15,426 nt of DNA from Candidatus Bathyarchaeota archaeon (GCA_018396565.1 JAGTQO010000020.1:7251-22676); one strand, 5' to 3'. Positions 1-9,027 are shown, numbered from the stretch's first letter. The notes: generated from the letters alone by a model not told the origin. Numbers and translations are program-made.

Positions 1-2690
1 GTGTCGATGAGGTTCTGCGGAGCCTCAAGACTGGAGTCGATGGATTGTCTGATGATGAGGCTGAACGTAGACTCCGAGAGTATGGACCTAATGAACTTAA
101 GGCTGAGAAGAAACGTTCTCCGATAAAACTTCTGCTTGAGCAATTTACAAACCTTTTGATCATCATCCTTATCATTGCAACCATATTCTCAGCCTTGATC
201 GGTGAATATGTAGATGCCATCGTGATCATAATTATAATAGTGGCTTCGGCAGGTCTAGGTTTCACCCAGGAGTATAAGGCTGAAAAGGCTATCGAAGCTT
301 TGAAGAAGATGTTGTCTCCAACAATCACCGTCATACGGAATGGTGTTGAAAAAGAGATTCCGTCGAAAGATCTCGTGCCTGGAGACATAATACTTCTCGA
401 GGCAGGTGATAAGGTTCCGGCGGATGCTAGGCTGATAGAGGTTACCAACCTGCAGGTTGACGAATCTCCTCTAACAGGAGAATCTGTTCCCGTAACCAAA
501 GACTTGAAACCCCATCCTCCAGAAACCTATATTGCTGATAGAAAGAACATAGTCTTCTCTGGAACCACAATCACTTACGGTAAGGGGAAGGCCGCCGTCA
601 CAGCGACAGGTATGTCGACTGAGTTTGGAAAGATAGCGAAGGAAGTTGCTGAAGCAGTTGAAGAACAAACACCTCTAGAGAAGAGGACGGCTGAGATAGG
701 TAGGTGGCTTGGAACAATCTCCCTTCTCGCATGTTTCTCAGTAGCAGGATTCGGCATCGTCAGAGAGTATCTCATCAAAGGCGTACTCTCGATACCTTTC
801 ATGTTGGAGATGGTTACGTTCGGCATAGCCTTAGCGGTTGCCGCTGTACCTGAGGCTCTGCCAGCTATAGTTACAGGAACCTTGGCTATAGGTATGCATG
901 AGATGGCAAAAAGGAATGCTCTAGTCAGGAGGATGCCGGCGGTTGAGACACTTGGCTGCACCACAGTGATATGTTCAGATAAGACAGGAACCTTGACTAA
1001 GGGCGAGATGACTGTCCGCCGAATATATGTTGATGGACAGAGAATAGAGGTTACAGGGGTAGGCTACACACCTAAAGGTGCACTTCTCATTGGAGAAAGG
1101 GCGGCCAACATTGAGAGTCAAACTTTCTCCATGTTAGCTTCAGCATCCATACTCTGTAATGATGCTAAGCTCGAGTATAAGGATGATAGGTGGCAGATCA
1201 GAGGCGACCCAACCGAAGGAGCATTGATAGTCGCCGCTGAGAAAGCCGGCTACCGTCAAGAAGAGTTTAGGAGCAAATATCCACGCTTAGGCGAGGTCCC
1301 GTTCAGCTCCGAAAGAAAACGTATGAGCACAGTACATCCATGGCCTCAAGTTGGGAAGATAGTCTTTGTGAAGGGAGCCCCAGAAATAGTCTTGGAGCGT
1401 TGCAGCCACATAAATGAGAGAGGCAGGGTTGAGGAGCTGACCGATGTTAAGAGGCTTGAAATACTCAAGGTGAATGAGGAGATGGCTGCTGCCGCGTTGC
1501 GAGTTTTAAGCTTCGCATACAAGACCGTTCCACAGGAAATAAATGAATATGATGAGCATTTGGAGAGCAACCTGATATTTCTAGGCCTCATGGGTATGAT
1601 AGATCCTCCGAGAGAGGAGGCTGTTGAAGCAGTCGCCATATCCAAGAAGGTCGGTATGAAGCCTATAATGATCACAGGCGACCATAAGCTTACAGCGGTT
1701 GCCATAGCCAAAGAGATGGGCATATATCAGGAAGGCGACATCGCCATGACAGGAGTTGAACTTGACCAGATGAGTGAAGAGGAGCTGGCGCAAATAGTCG
1801 ATAAGGTTACAGTCTATGCGCGGGTATCCCCGATACACAAGTTGAAGATAGTCAAGGCATGGAAGAGCAAGGGTGAAGTCGTCGCTATGACTGGAGACGG
1901 GGTTAACGACGCGCCGGCGGTGAAACATGCAGACATAGGTGTCGCCATGGGCATAACTGGAACAGAGGTTACTAAAGAAGCGTCAGACATGGTTCTGGCA
2001 GACGACAACTTCGCAACAATAGTCAAGGCTATAGAGCAAGGTAGAAGGATATTCGACAACATAAAGAAGTATCTCACATACCTTCTACAATGCAACCTCA
2101 CTGAAGTACTGGTTATAGGCGGCGGGGTCTTGGCAGGGTTACCATTACCCCTCCTCCCAGCCCAGATATTATGGGTCAACCTGACCACTGACGGACCGCC
2201 AGCCCTCGCTCTTGGAGTTAGCCCACCAGACCCAGACATTATGAATAGGCCGCCGAGAAATCCGAAAGAGACGATATTCACAGGCGAGGTTAAGGCGATG
2301 TTGACTCTGATTCCACTAATACTATCCCCTATACTCCTCCTAGCATTCATAAACGATCTCGACCTGGGTGTGGAGGAGGCTAGGACAACCCTGTTCCTGG
2401 TCTTCGTATTCTTCGAGTTAATGGTCGCACTGAACTGTAGGTCCCTCACACATTCGATCTTCAAAGTCAGGCCTGACAAGTACCTTTCTCTGGCTGTACT
2501 CTCCTCGGCTATACCCACCTTCATTATTCTACTGCTTCCTCAGGTCCGTGAAGCATTCGAGATAGTCATACCGACTTTGAGCGATATCATCCTGGCGGCG
2601 ACACTATCCATACTACCATTGGCTTTAATTGAAATCCTAAAGTTCGGTTTGGTGAAGCGAGCAGCCAAATCAGAACTCACATTACAATAA
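1..2690 (+). CDS. P-type Ca2+-transporting ATPase (type IIA-like), 5' partial
   Basis: Membrane pump that couples ATP hydrolysis to cation export, probably Ca2+. The reading frame is open to the left edge (first whole codon at base 3), and the residues before the TTG at 45 (EVLRSLKTGVDG) continue the usual cation-ATPase N-terminal domain, so that TTG is internal and the true start lies outside. Counting from the codon at 45: membrane pair near 36-75, actuator TGES at 144, membrane segment 4 with PEALP (E270), phosphorylation motif DKTGT (D312), nucleotide-binding KGAPE (K443), TGD at 544, TGDGVNDAPA at 616-625, then the C-terminal membrane bundle. Residues aligning with SERCA Ca2+ ligands are present: E270, N684, E687, N712, T715, D716 and E791 (SERCA E309, N768, E771, N796, T799, D800, E908). 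Both SERCA-type sites therefore look intact, unlike PMCA pumps, which keep one. PEALP replaces the commoner PEGLP. The family is certain; Ca2+ specificity is inferred. Confidence 0.95.
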   Translation, partial: VDEVLRSLKTGVDGLSDDEAERRLREYGPNELKAEKKRSPIKLLLEQFTNLLIIILIIATIFSALIGEYVDAIVIIIIIVASAGLGFTQEYKAEKAIEALKKMLSPTITVIRNGVEKEIPSKDLVPGDIILLEAGDKVPADARLIEVTNLQVDESPLTGESVPVTKDLKPHPPETYIADRKNIVFSGTTITYGKGKAAVTATGMSTEFGKIAKEVAEAVEEQTPLEKRTAEIGRWLGTISLLACFSVAGFGIVREYLIKGVLSIPFMLEMVTFGIALAVAAVPEALPAIVTGTLAIGMHEMAKRNALVRRMPAVETLGCTTVICSDKTGTLTKGEMTVRRIYVDGQRIEVTGVGYTPKGALLIGERAANIESQTFSMLASASILCNDAKLEYKDDRWQIRGDPTEGALIVAAEKAGYRQEEFRSKYPRLGEVPFSSERKRMSTVHPWPQVGKIVFVKGAPEIVLERCSHINERGRVEELTDVKRLEILKVNEEMAAAALRVLSFAYKTVPQEINEYDEHLESNLIFLGLMGMIDPPREEAVEAVAISKKVGMKPIMITGDHKLTAVAIAKEMGIYQEGDIAMTGVELDQMSEEELAQIVDKVTVYARVSPIHKLKIVKAWKSKGEVVAMTGDGVNDAPAVKHADIGVAMGITGTEVTKEASDMVLADDNFATIVKAIEQGRRIFDNIKKYLTYLLQCNLTEVLVIGGGVLAGLPLPLLPAQILWVNLTTDGPPALALGVSPPDPDIMNRPPRNPKETIFTGEVKAMLTLIPLILSPILLLAFINDLDLGVEEARTTLFLVFVFFELMVALNCRSLTHSIFKVRPDKYLSLAVLSSAIPTFIILLLPQVREAFEIVIPTLSDIILAATLSILPLALIEILKFGLVKRAAKSELTLQ

Positions 2691-2698
2691 TACCGAAT

Positions 2699-2710
2699 AC
2701 CGTTTACGGT
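2699..2710. repeat. short inverted repeat just after the ATPase stop
   Basis: ACCGT-TT-ACGGT, 5-base arms around two bases, begins 9 bases after the ATPase stop codon. No T-run follows it, so it is not a convincing terminator. It could be a small operator or mRNA-end structure, or chance. Confidence 0.25.
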
Positions 2711-2715
2711 GGACA

Positions 2716-2730
2716 AGAAAATAAATTTCC
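2716..2730 (+). promoter_or_regulatory. possible TATA/BRE for carAB
   Basis: A purine-rich AAGAAA followed by ATAAATTT is the most AT-rich stretch in the gap between the ATPase gene and carA. As an archaeal BRE-TATA pair it would place the transcription start near 2750 and leave a leader of roughly 120 bases. This is a positional and compositional guess. Confidence 0.25.
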
Positions 2731-2753
2731 AATCTCATAGCCCTACCGCATCC

Positions 2754-2766
2754 GGAGACGCTCTCC
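2754..2766. repeat. small hairpin in the carA leader
   Basis: GGAGA-CGC-TCTCC could form a 5-base-pair stem with a 3-base loop. It lies within the likely 5' leader of carA, about 105 bases before the start codon. A GGACAG at about 2770 and a CTGTCC at about 2839 could also pair across this leader. Any regulatory role is speculative. Confidence 0.2.
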
Positions 2767-2871
2767 ACAGGACAGTTTGAGAGTAACCTTTTCTTAGCGG
2801 AGCTATGCTTGTTAGTTGAGAGGTGACTAGGAATCATTCTGTCCAGAAGAGGTTGTAGGGAAAGTAGCCGA

Positions 2872-3960
2872 TTGAAGGCTACCCTAGCTTTAGAGGATGG
2901 AACAGTCGTTGAGGGATATGGTTTCGGGGCTGAGGGCTTGGTTGAGGGTGAGCTTGTCTTCAACACTTCCATGACAGGTTACGTTGAGGCCCTAACCGAT
3001 CCGAGCTACTCTGGACAGATACTCATGATGACCTACCCTCTCATAGGCAACTATGGAGTATGCGATGAAGACTATGAGAGCGATAGGATCCAGGTTAGAG
3101 GGTTCGTAGTCAAGTATGCTTGTAAGAAACCAAGCAACTGGAGGAGTGTCATCAACCTGGAGGACTTCCTTCTTGAGCATGGTGTTCCAGCGATTGAAGG
3201 TGTAGACACCAGGATGCTCACCCAGAAGGCCAGGGTCCATGGAACAATGAAAGCCGCCCTAGCATCATTCAGGGAGGATGATATGCCAAGCAGCGAGGAG
3301 CTTGTTGAGATCGCCCGCAAGCAACCCCACATATCAGAAATAGACCTGGTAGATAAGGTATGTGTGAGTGAACCTAGATTCATAGATGTTCAGGGAGATT
3401 ATGATGTTGTTCTGATAGATTGCGGCGTAAAGAAGAGCATAATAAGACAATTGACAGTTAGGGGTGTCAACCTTCAAATCGTCCCATACAATCTTTCAGC
3501 AAGCAAGATCATAGATTATGATCCTGACGCAGTCTTCATATCGAACGGCCCAGGGGACCCTGCAAGGGTCAAACCAACCATCCAAACAATAAGAGAGCTT
3601 GCAGGTGAGGTGCCTATGGCAGGGATATGTCTGGGCCTCCAACTCATAGGTCTGGCTCTAGGAGGGAAGACCTTCAAGCTGAAATTCGGCCACAGAGGGT
3701 CAAACCAACCCGTCAAAGATTTCGATACAGGCAGGGTCTTCATATCCACACAGAACCATGGCTTCGCAGTAGATGAAAAGTCTCTCGAAGGAACTGGGCT
3801 CCAAGTGAACCAGAAGAATCTGAACGACATGACCGTTGAAGGATTCGTACACAAGGAGCTCCCTTTGATCGCTGTCCAATATCATCCTGAAGCAAGCCCA
3901 GGACCCCATGACACATACTTCTTCTTCGACAGGTTCATCAAGATGCTGGAGAAGTGGTAG
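2872..3960 (+). CDS. carA: carbamoyl-phosphate synthase small (glutaminase) subunit
   Basis: Hydrolyses glutamine and channels ammonia to CarB, giving carbamoyl phosphate for pyrimidine and arginine synthesis. It has 362 residues, close to the 382 of E. coli CarA. The N-terminal CPSase domain (about 1-150) carries the conserved YSGQI/TYPLIGNYG region. The class I glutamine amidotransferase domain follows (about 175-355), with NGPGDP, the nucleophile C253 in GICLGLQ, and H338/E340 in QYHPEA, so the catalytic triad is complete. The TTG at 2872 is chosen because the protein then starts MKATLALEDGTVVEG, matching the family N-terminus. No strong Shine-Dalgarno lies before it, only GTAGGGA about 8 bases upstream. 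It is followed by carB with a 7-base overlap, so the pair is almost surely co-transcribed and translationally coupled. Confidence 0.97.
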   Translation: MKATLALEDGTVVEGYGFGAEGLVEGELVFNTSMTGYVEALTDPSYSGQILMMTYPLIGNYGVCDEDYESDRIQVRGFVVKYACKKPSNWRSVINLEDFLLEHGVPAIEGVDTRMLTQKARVHGTMKAALASFREDDMPSSEELVEIARKQPHISEIDLVDKVCVSEPRFIDVQGDYDVVLIDCGVKKSIIRQLTVRGVNLQIVPYNLSASKIIDYDPDAVFISNGPGDPARVKPTIQTIRELAGEVPMAGICLGLQLIGLALGGKTFKLKFGHRGSNQPVKDFDTGRVFISTQNHGFAVDEKSLEGTGLQVNQKNLNDMTVEGFVHKELPLIAVQYHPEASPGPHDTYFFFDRFIKMLEKW

Positions 3961-6900
3961 GCTTCCCGAAGAGAGAAGACATTAAGAAGATACTTGTCAT
4001 AGGCTCAGGCCCAATAATAATAGGGCAAGCGGCTGAATTCGACTATTCAGGAAGCCAAGCCTGTAAGGCCCTCCGTGAAGAAGGTTACAAGATAATTCTT
4101 GTAAACTCTAATCCAGCCACAATAATGACCGACCCCGAGGTGGCTGACCGAACATACATCGAACCATTGACGCCAGAAGTTGTTGAGAAGATAATAGGTA
4201 TTGAGAGGCCTGAAGCCCTACTCCCTACTCTGGGAGGTCAGACCGGCCTTAATCTAGCCACAATCCTCGCTGAGAACGGGATACTCGACATGTATGGTGT
4301 GGAGCTTATAGGCGCGAAGCTTGAGGCCATCAAGAAGGCTGAGGATAGGGAGCTATTCAAGAAGTCTATGCTCAAGATTGGACTCGAGGTTCCTAGAAGC
4401 CAAATAGCACACTCGGTTGAGGATGCTAAAGATATTGCCCGTAGACTTGGATACCCCGTCGTGGTCAGACCATCATTCACATTGGGTGGTACCGGCGGGG
4501 GAATCGCTAACAATGTTGAGGAGCTCGAATATATTGTTGAGCATGGACTTGAACTGAGCCTGATAAATCAGGTATTGATAGAGGAGGGACTGGTAGGTTG
4601 GAAGGAATATGAGTTGGAAGTGATGAGGGATCTAGCTGATAATGTTGTGATAGTCTGCCCCATAGAGAACATGGATCCTATGGGCATACATACAGGGGAC
4701 AGCATAACAGTAGCTCCAGCCCAGACCCTTACAGACCTAGAATACCAGAGACTCAGAGACGCATCAATCAAGATAATGAGGGAGATAGGCGTTGAGACAG
4801 GAGGCAGCAACATACAGTTTGCAGTACACCCCAGAAACGGTAGAATAGTAGCAATAGAGATGAATCCCAGAGTATCGAGATCGTCAGCCTTAGCCTCTAA
4901 AGCAACAGGATTCCCAATAGCGAAGATAGCGGCCAAACTGGCTGTCGGATACACTCTGGACGAGATCCCCAACGACATCACAAAGGAGACCCCTGCATCC
5001 TTTGAGCCTACAATAGACTATGTAGTTGTCAAGATGCCCCGTTTCGCCTTCGACAAGTTTCCGACAGCAGAAAGCACTCTCACAACCCAGATGAAGAGTG
5101 TAGGCGAAGTCATGGCTATCGGCAGAACCTTCGAGGAGGCACTGCAGAAGGCGATCCGCTCCCTCGAGATAGGCAGGTTCGGCTTAGGCTCAGACGGTAA
5201 GGACGGAACACCCTCAAGAGAGGAGATAACTGAGAAACTCAGAATTCCAAACCATGAGAGAATATTCTACATCAGATATGCAATTAAGGAGGGGTTTGAA
5301 ACAGATGAGATAGCGGACCTGACGAAGATCGACCCATGGTACATCGACAGGATCAGAAATATCGTAAATATGGAGGAGACCATTAAGAAATATACTATAG
5401 CCAACATTCCAGAAGAGGTTTTGAAGAAGGCAAAGACACTCGGCTTCTCAGATAGGCAGCTGGCACATCTTCTCAAGGCCGATGAAGACTCGGTTAGGAA
5501 GAAAAGGAAGTATGGAAATGTTCATGCAGTGTATAAGATGGTAGACACATGCGCCGGCGAATTCGAGGCGAAGACACCATACTACTACTCAACATATGAG
5601 GTTGAGAACGACAGTAAGCCGACAGAGAGGAAGAAGATAATCATTCTAGGCGCAGGACCTAACAGGATAGGTCAAGGTATAGAGTTCGACTACTGCTGCG
5701 TTCACAGCGTACTCTCACTCAGAGAGGAAGGATATGAGACTGTGATGGTCAACAGCAACCCTGAAACAGTCTCTACAGATTACGATACTTCAGACAGACT
5801 ATACTTCGAACCGATAACCCATGAAGATGTGTTGAATATAGTTGAGAACGAGAATCCTGTCGGAGTCTTCGTCCAGTTCGGTGGCCAAACCCCACTCAAC
5901 ATAACCAAGCAACTATCTAGGAGCGGGGTGAAGATATTGGGGACACCGCCGGACGCCATCGACATAGCTGAGAATAGGGAGAGGTTCGCAGATCTACTCG
6001 ATAAGTTCAACATACCCCAACCGGACAATGGAATAGCCCACAATGTCGAAGAGGCCAAGGAGATAGCTAGGCGACTTGGATACCCTGTGCTGGTTAGGCC
6101 GTCATACGTTCTTGGAGGCAGGGCCATGGACATAGTGTATGATGACAAGGTTCTTGAAGAGTATGTGTCTGAAGCCTTGGAGGTCTCTCCTGAAAGCCCC
6201 ATCCTCATAGACAAGTTCATTGAAGATGCCCTAGAGGTTGAGGTTGACGCCCTCTGTGACGGTGAGGATGTTCTCATAGGTGGCATAATGGAGCATATTG
6301 AGGAGGCTGGTGTACATTCAGGCGACTCGGCATGTGTCTTACCGCCAATGAGCCTAGGCGAGAAGGTGATAGAGACCGTGAAAGACTATACTAAGAAGAT
6401 AGCCCTCGCCCTAGGTGTCGTAGGCCTCATAAACATTCAGTACGCAGTCAAAGACGATGTAGTATATGTTCTGGAGGCAAACCCTAGGGCTTCAAGAACA
6501 GTACCTTTTGTAAGCAAGGCGACAGGCATACCTCTGGCGAAGGTTGCGGCTAAACTCATGATTGGAAAGAAGCTTAGAGACCTGAATATTAAGGAGAGAC
6601 TGAACCTGAAACATGTTGCGGTTAAAGAGGCGGTCTTCCCGTTCAGCAAGCTGCCAGGCGTCGACCCAGCTCTAACCCCTGAGATGAAGTCTACAGGTGA
6701 GGTTATGGGTATCGACTATGATTTTGGAATGGCATATTACAAGGCGGAGCTTGCAGCAGGTATGAAGTTGCCGACTGAGGGAGTGGCTTTCATAAGTGTC
6801 AAGGATAAGGATAAACATAAGGCAGCTGATGTTGCGAGAGGCCTAAAGAATCTCGGTTTCAAAATATTGGCTACTAAGGGTACAGCTGAATATTTGGCCA

Positions 6901-7214
6901 AGTCTGGAATAGAGGCCAAGGTTGTCCCAAAGAAGATTGAGGGTCGGCCTAACATAGTCGATCTCATAATAAACGGTGATGTCAACCTGATAATAAATAC
7001 GCCCAGTGGAAGAGGGCCGAAGAAGGAAGGTTACGATATCAGGAGGGCTGCTGTAGAATATAATGTTCCATACATAACAACGATACCTGCTGCTTTGGCA
7101 GCTGTCAAAGGAGCCGAAGCAATAAAGAATGGAGACATGACTATCAAACCGATTCAAGAGTACAATATGGAAAGTCAAATGTCGCATATGATTGAAGAGA
7201 AAGTATCATCTTAA
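3954..7214 (+). CDS. carB: carbamoyl-phosphate synthase large subunit
   Basis: Makes carbamoyl phosphate from bicarbonate, ammonia and two ATP, using ammonia delivered by CarA. At 1086 residues it is a full-length fused large subunit (E. coli about 1073), not the split form of some archaea. The two homologous halves are visible. The first ATP-grasp unit has RPSFTLGGTGGG and metal-binding EMNPR (E302, N304). An oligomerisation region lies at about 400-550. The second ATP-grasp unit has RPSYVLGGRAMD and EANPR (E841, N843). The C-terminal MGS-like allosteric domain (about 943-1070) includes NTPSGRGPKKEGYDIRR. The GTG at 3954 overlaps the carA stop; a GGAG lies only two bases before it, so initiation probably relies on coupling. 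From GTG the product begins MVGFPKREDIKK, as expected for the family. UMP- or IMP-type control through the MGS domain is family knowledge and is not tested here. Confidence 0.97.
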   Translation: MVGFPKREDIKKILVIGSGPIIIGQAAEFDYSGSQACKALREEGYKIILVNSNPATIMTDPEVADRTYIEPLTPEVVEKIIGIERPEALLPTLGGQTGLNLATILAENGILDMYGVELIGAKLEAIKKAEDRELFKKSMLKIGLEVPRSQIAHSVEDAKDIARRLGYPVVVRPSFTLGGTGGGIANNVEELEYIVEHGLELSLINQVLIEEGLVGWKEYELEVMRDLADNVVIVCPIENMDPMGIHTGDSITVAPAQTLTDLEYQRLRDASIKIMREIGVETGGSNIQFAVHPRNGRIVAIEMNPRVSRSSALASKATGFPIAKIAAKLAVGYTLDEIPNDITKETPASFEPTIDYVVVKMPRFAFDKFPTAESTLTTQMKSVGEVMAIGRTFEEALQKAIRSLEIGRFGLGSDGKDGTPSREEITEKLRIPNHERIFYIRYAIKEGFETDEIADLTKIDPWYIDRIRNIVNMEETIKKYTIANIPEEVLKKAKTLGFSDRQLAHLLKADEDSVRKKRKYGNVHAVYKMVDTCAGEFEAKTPYYYSTYEVENDSKPTERKKIIILGAGPNRIGQGIEFDYCCVHSVLSLREEGYETVMVNSNPETVSTDYDTSDRLYFEPITHEDVLNIVENENPVGVFVQFGGQTPLNITKQLSRSGVKILGTPPDAIDIAENRERFADLLDKFNIPQPDNGIAHNVEEAKEIARRLGYPVLVRPSYVLGGRAMDIVYDDKVLEEYVSEALEVSPESPILIDKFIEDALEVEVDALCDGEDVLIGGIMEHIEEAGVHSGDSACVLPPMSLGEKVIETVKDYTKKIALALGVVGLINIQYAVKDDVVYVLEANPRASRTVPFVSKATGIPLAKVAAKLMIGKKLRDLNIKERLNLKHVAVKEAVFPFSKLPGVDPALTPEMKSTGEVMGIDYDFGMAYYKAELAAGMKLPTEGVAFISVKDKDKHKAADVARGLKNLGFKILATKGTAEYLAKSGIEAKVVPKKIEGRPNIVDLIINGDVNLIINTPSGRGPKKEGYDIRRAAVEYNVPYITTIPAALAAVKGAEAIKNGDMTIKPIQEYNMESQMSHMIEEKVSS

Positions 7215-7229
7215 ACCCATTGAATCTCA

Positions 7230-7255
7230 TTTTTCTTATCCTCAAAATATTTTTT
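7230..7255 (+). terminator. oligo-T terminator region after carB
   Basis: Two T-runs (T5 at 7230-7234 and T6 at 7250-7255) lie 15-40 bases past the carB stop in an AT-rich stretch with no GC-rich hairpin. Oligo-T tracts on the sense strand are the usual intrinsic termination signal of archaeal RNA polymerase, so carAB transcription plausibly ends here. Confidence 0.5.
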
Positions 7256-7290
7256 ATTGAGAGAAATCCATCCTATCTTTCTGGTCTGCG

Positions 7291-7304
7291 AAAGGTGTAT
7301 AAGA
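7291..7304 (+). promoter_or_regulatory. possible promoter for the ABC transporter genes
   Basis: AAAGGTG followed by TATAAGAG resembles an archaeal BRE plus TATA box. It would put transcription start near 7325, about 28 bases before the permease ATG, leaving room for the AGGGTG ribosome site at 7341. It lies just downstream of the carB oligo-T runs, which fits a new transcription unit. Confidence 0.35.
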
Positions 7305-7340
7305 GAATTCGCAGTCTACAACCAGAGATCACGGTTGCTC

Positions 7341-7346
7341 AGGGTG
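7341..7346 (+). promoter_or_regulatory. ribosome binding site of the ABC permease
   Basis: AGGGTG six bases before the ATG at 7353 resembles the AGGTG Shine-Dalgarno core. An in-frame TAG at 7347-7349 excludes any earlier start for the permease. Confidence 0.5.
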
Positions 7347-7352
7347 TAGGAA

Positions 7353-9017
7353 ATGTTCTGCGGCAGCAGCCCATTCGACATACTCATCAGAGACTTATGG
7401 GTTCTGTTGCCATACACCCTCTACTCCCTACTCAGAATGTTTGTTGCACTCGCGATCTCATATCTTTACGCTATTCCTTACGGCGTCGCCGCGGCGAGTA
7501 GCCGTCGAGCTGAAAAGGTTCTTATGCCTGCACTGGATATCCTCCAGTCAGTACCTATACTCGGATTCTTCCCTGCTGCAATTCTATTCTTCATAATGAT
7601 CTTTCGGGAGAGTTGGATTGGTGTTGAGCTCGCAGCCATATTCCTAATATTCACAAGCCAAGCTTGGAATCTGGCTTTCGCAGTCTATGAATCTGTCTCA
7701 ACGATACCTTCAGATCTAGATGAGGCTTCAACTACATTACACCTGAAGGGTTTGTCCAGATTTAGAAACCTCATTCTACCCGCATGCATCCCGAAACTTG
7801 TGTATAATGGGATGATGTCTTGGGCTGGGGGATGGTACTTTCTAGTTGCAGCTGAGATGATCACCTTAGGGTCAAGGGCCTACGCTCTTCCAGGTGTTGG
7901 GAGGTACCTTGCCGAATCAACCTATTCAGGTGACTACTCAGGGACAATACTTGGATTAACCTTCATAGTACTGACAGTCCTAGCTGTAGATAGACTCCTC
8001 TGGAAACCCCTCCGAACATATGCTGAACAATTCAGGTATGAATACGTTTCTTTGGGTGGGGCGCCTCACCCCTCCAACCTATCACTCTCACCAGTAATGC
8101 GCCTCAGGGGTCTGCTCAAGACACCTATAGCGATAAAGGATGTGATACATCCTTTTCCGGTCAGACTTGGACCTGTTGTGGACAGGCTGCGCTATGTCGC
8201 AGTGAAGCCTGGAAAGGTGCTTGGAAGGCATGTGAAGGTTATGATCTGTGCTGTGGCTCTGCTGGGTTGCGGGTTGGCTGCTACAAGAATTTCAGAGGTT
8301 ATGAGATACGTATATTTATCGTGGGCCATCCTCACCGAGCCGTTCTGGAATCCTGAGTTGAAGTCTGAGGTGGCCAATATTCCAGTAGCCCTCGCCACAT
8401 CTGTAATCCGCCTATTCTCAGCTTACCTTCTGAGTTTAGCCTGGACGCTTCCATTAGCGGTCAAGATAGGAAGCGACAGGAGAATGTTCGAGGCCTCAGC
8501 CTCTTTAATACAGGTCTTAGCCTCAATCCCTGCAACGGCGCTCTTCCCAATAATAATATTGGCTACTATAAGTCTTCCAGGAGGATTGCAGCTTACATCT
8601 ATCATCTTGACAATGACTGGTATACAATGGTATCTCCTCTTCAACTTGATAGGGGGTGTCAGATCCATACCTTCAGACTTAATCGAGGCCTCTGAGGCAT
8701 ATAGGTTGGGTGGCTTCGCAAAATTTAGGAAAGTCATCATTCCAGCTATTCTACCATCCCTCATAACAGGCAGCATAACAGGTTTGGGTGGAGGATGGAA
8801 CGCGCTGGTCGTCTCTGAGTATGTAGTATTCGGTGGGGAGAGCATATATGTTCTTGGAATAGGGGCCATGATAGATAAGGCTGCATATGAACTTGGCAGT
8901 TTCAGTCTACTCTTAACAACTATAATAGTCATGTCTGCAACGATAATCTTGATGAATAGGCTTCTTTGGAGGAGACTCTACCACTTCGTATTCAATAGAT
9001 ACCGAATCGACTATTAA
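7353..9017 (+). CDS. duplicated ABC anion-type permease (NitT/TauT-like, COG4986-like)
   Basis: Inner-membrane component of an ABC transporter, 554 residues, about twice the usual 250-280 of SsuC/TauC permeases. It has two permease halves joined by a polar loop (about 225-290). Each half carries an EAA loop that docks on the ATPase: EASTTLHLKGLSRF from 124 and EASEAYRLGGFAKF from 445. Each is followed by a GGW membrane segment (AGGWYFLVAAEM; GGGWNALVVSEY), and each half ends with the same motif, DRLLWKPL and NRLLWRRL. One chain can thus supply the whole transmembrane pore. The start is fixed by an in-frame TAG at 7347 and an AGGGTG ribosome site. The ATPase gene follows immediately. No substrate-binding protein is in the window, and the substrate is unknown; relatives are annotated for nitrate, sulfonate, bicarbonate or other anions, but nothing here chooses between these. 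Confidence 0.9.
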   Translation: MFCGSSPFDILIRDLWVLLPYTLYSLLRMFVALAISYLYAIPYGVAAASSRRAEKVLMPALDILQSVPILGFFPAAILFFIMIFRESWIGVELAAIFLIFTSQAWNLAFAVYESVSTIPSDLDEASTTLHLKGLSRFRNLILPACIPKLVYNGMMSWAGGWYFLVAAEMITLGSRAYALPGVGRYLAESTYSGDYSGTILGLTFIVLTVLAVDRLLWKPLRTYAEQFRYEYVSLGGAPHPSNLSLSPVMRLRGLLKTPIAIKDVIHPFPVRLGPVVDRLRYVAVKPGKVLGRHVKVMICAVALLGCGLAATRISEVMRYVYLSWAILTEPFWNPELKSEVANIPVALATSVIRLFSAYLLSLAWTLPLAVKIGSDRRMFEASASLIQVLASIPATALFPIIILATISLPGGLQLTSIILTMTGIQWYLLFNLIGGVRSIPSDLIEASEAYRLGGFAKFRKVIIPAILPSLITGSITGLGGGWNALVVSEYVVFGGESIYVLGIGAMIDKAAYELGSFSLLLTTIIVMSATIILMNRLLWRRLYHFVFNRYRIDY

Positions 9018-9021
9018 GGTG
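9016..9021 (+). promoter_or_regulatory. ribosome binding site that decides the ATPase start
   Basis: AAGGTG overlaps the permease stop codon and lies six bases before a TTG at 9028. The GTG at 9019 lies inside this motif and would have no ribosome site of its own, so the TTG is preferred. Confidence 0.5.
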
Positions 9022-9027
9022 TCTCTA

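Noticed and set aside
46..66. C box/D box-like TGATGA...CTGA suggesting a C/D box guide RNA
   Set aside because: It lies within conserved ATPase coding sequence (SDDEAE) and lacks the second C'/D' pair at proper spacing.
1814..2524. 236-codon open frame on the minus strand inside the ATPase gene
   Set aside because: It lies wholly antisense to conserved ATPase motifs, shows no recognisable domain, and is explained by the codon composition of the real gene.
45..2690. TTG at 45 as the true start of the P-type ATPase
   Set aside because: The frame stays open to the left edge and the upstream residues continue the family N-terminal domain, so the gene is cut by the window.
5780..6286. 168-codon minus-strand open frame inside carB
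   Set aside because: Serine-rich, low-complexity translation antisense to the second ATP-grasp unit; a shadow frame.
7220..7501. 93-codon + strand open frame between carB and the permease
   Set aside because: It overlaps the permease start in another frame, begins within the T-rich terminator zone, and its translation looks like no known protein.
8423..8932. 169-codon minus-strand open frame inside the permease gene
   Set aside because: Antisense to the second permease half with no family resemblance or ribosome site.
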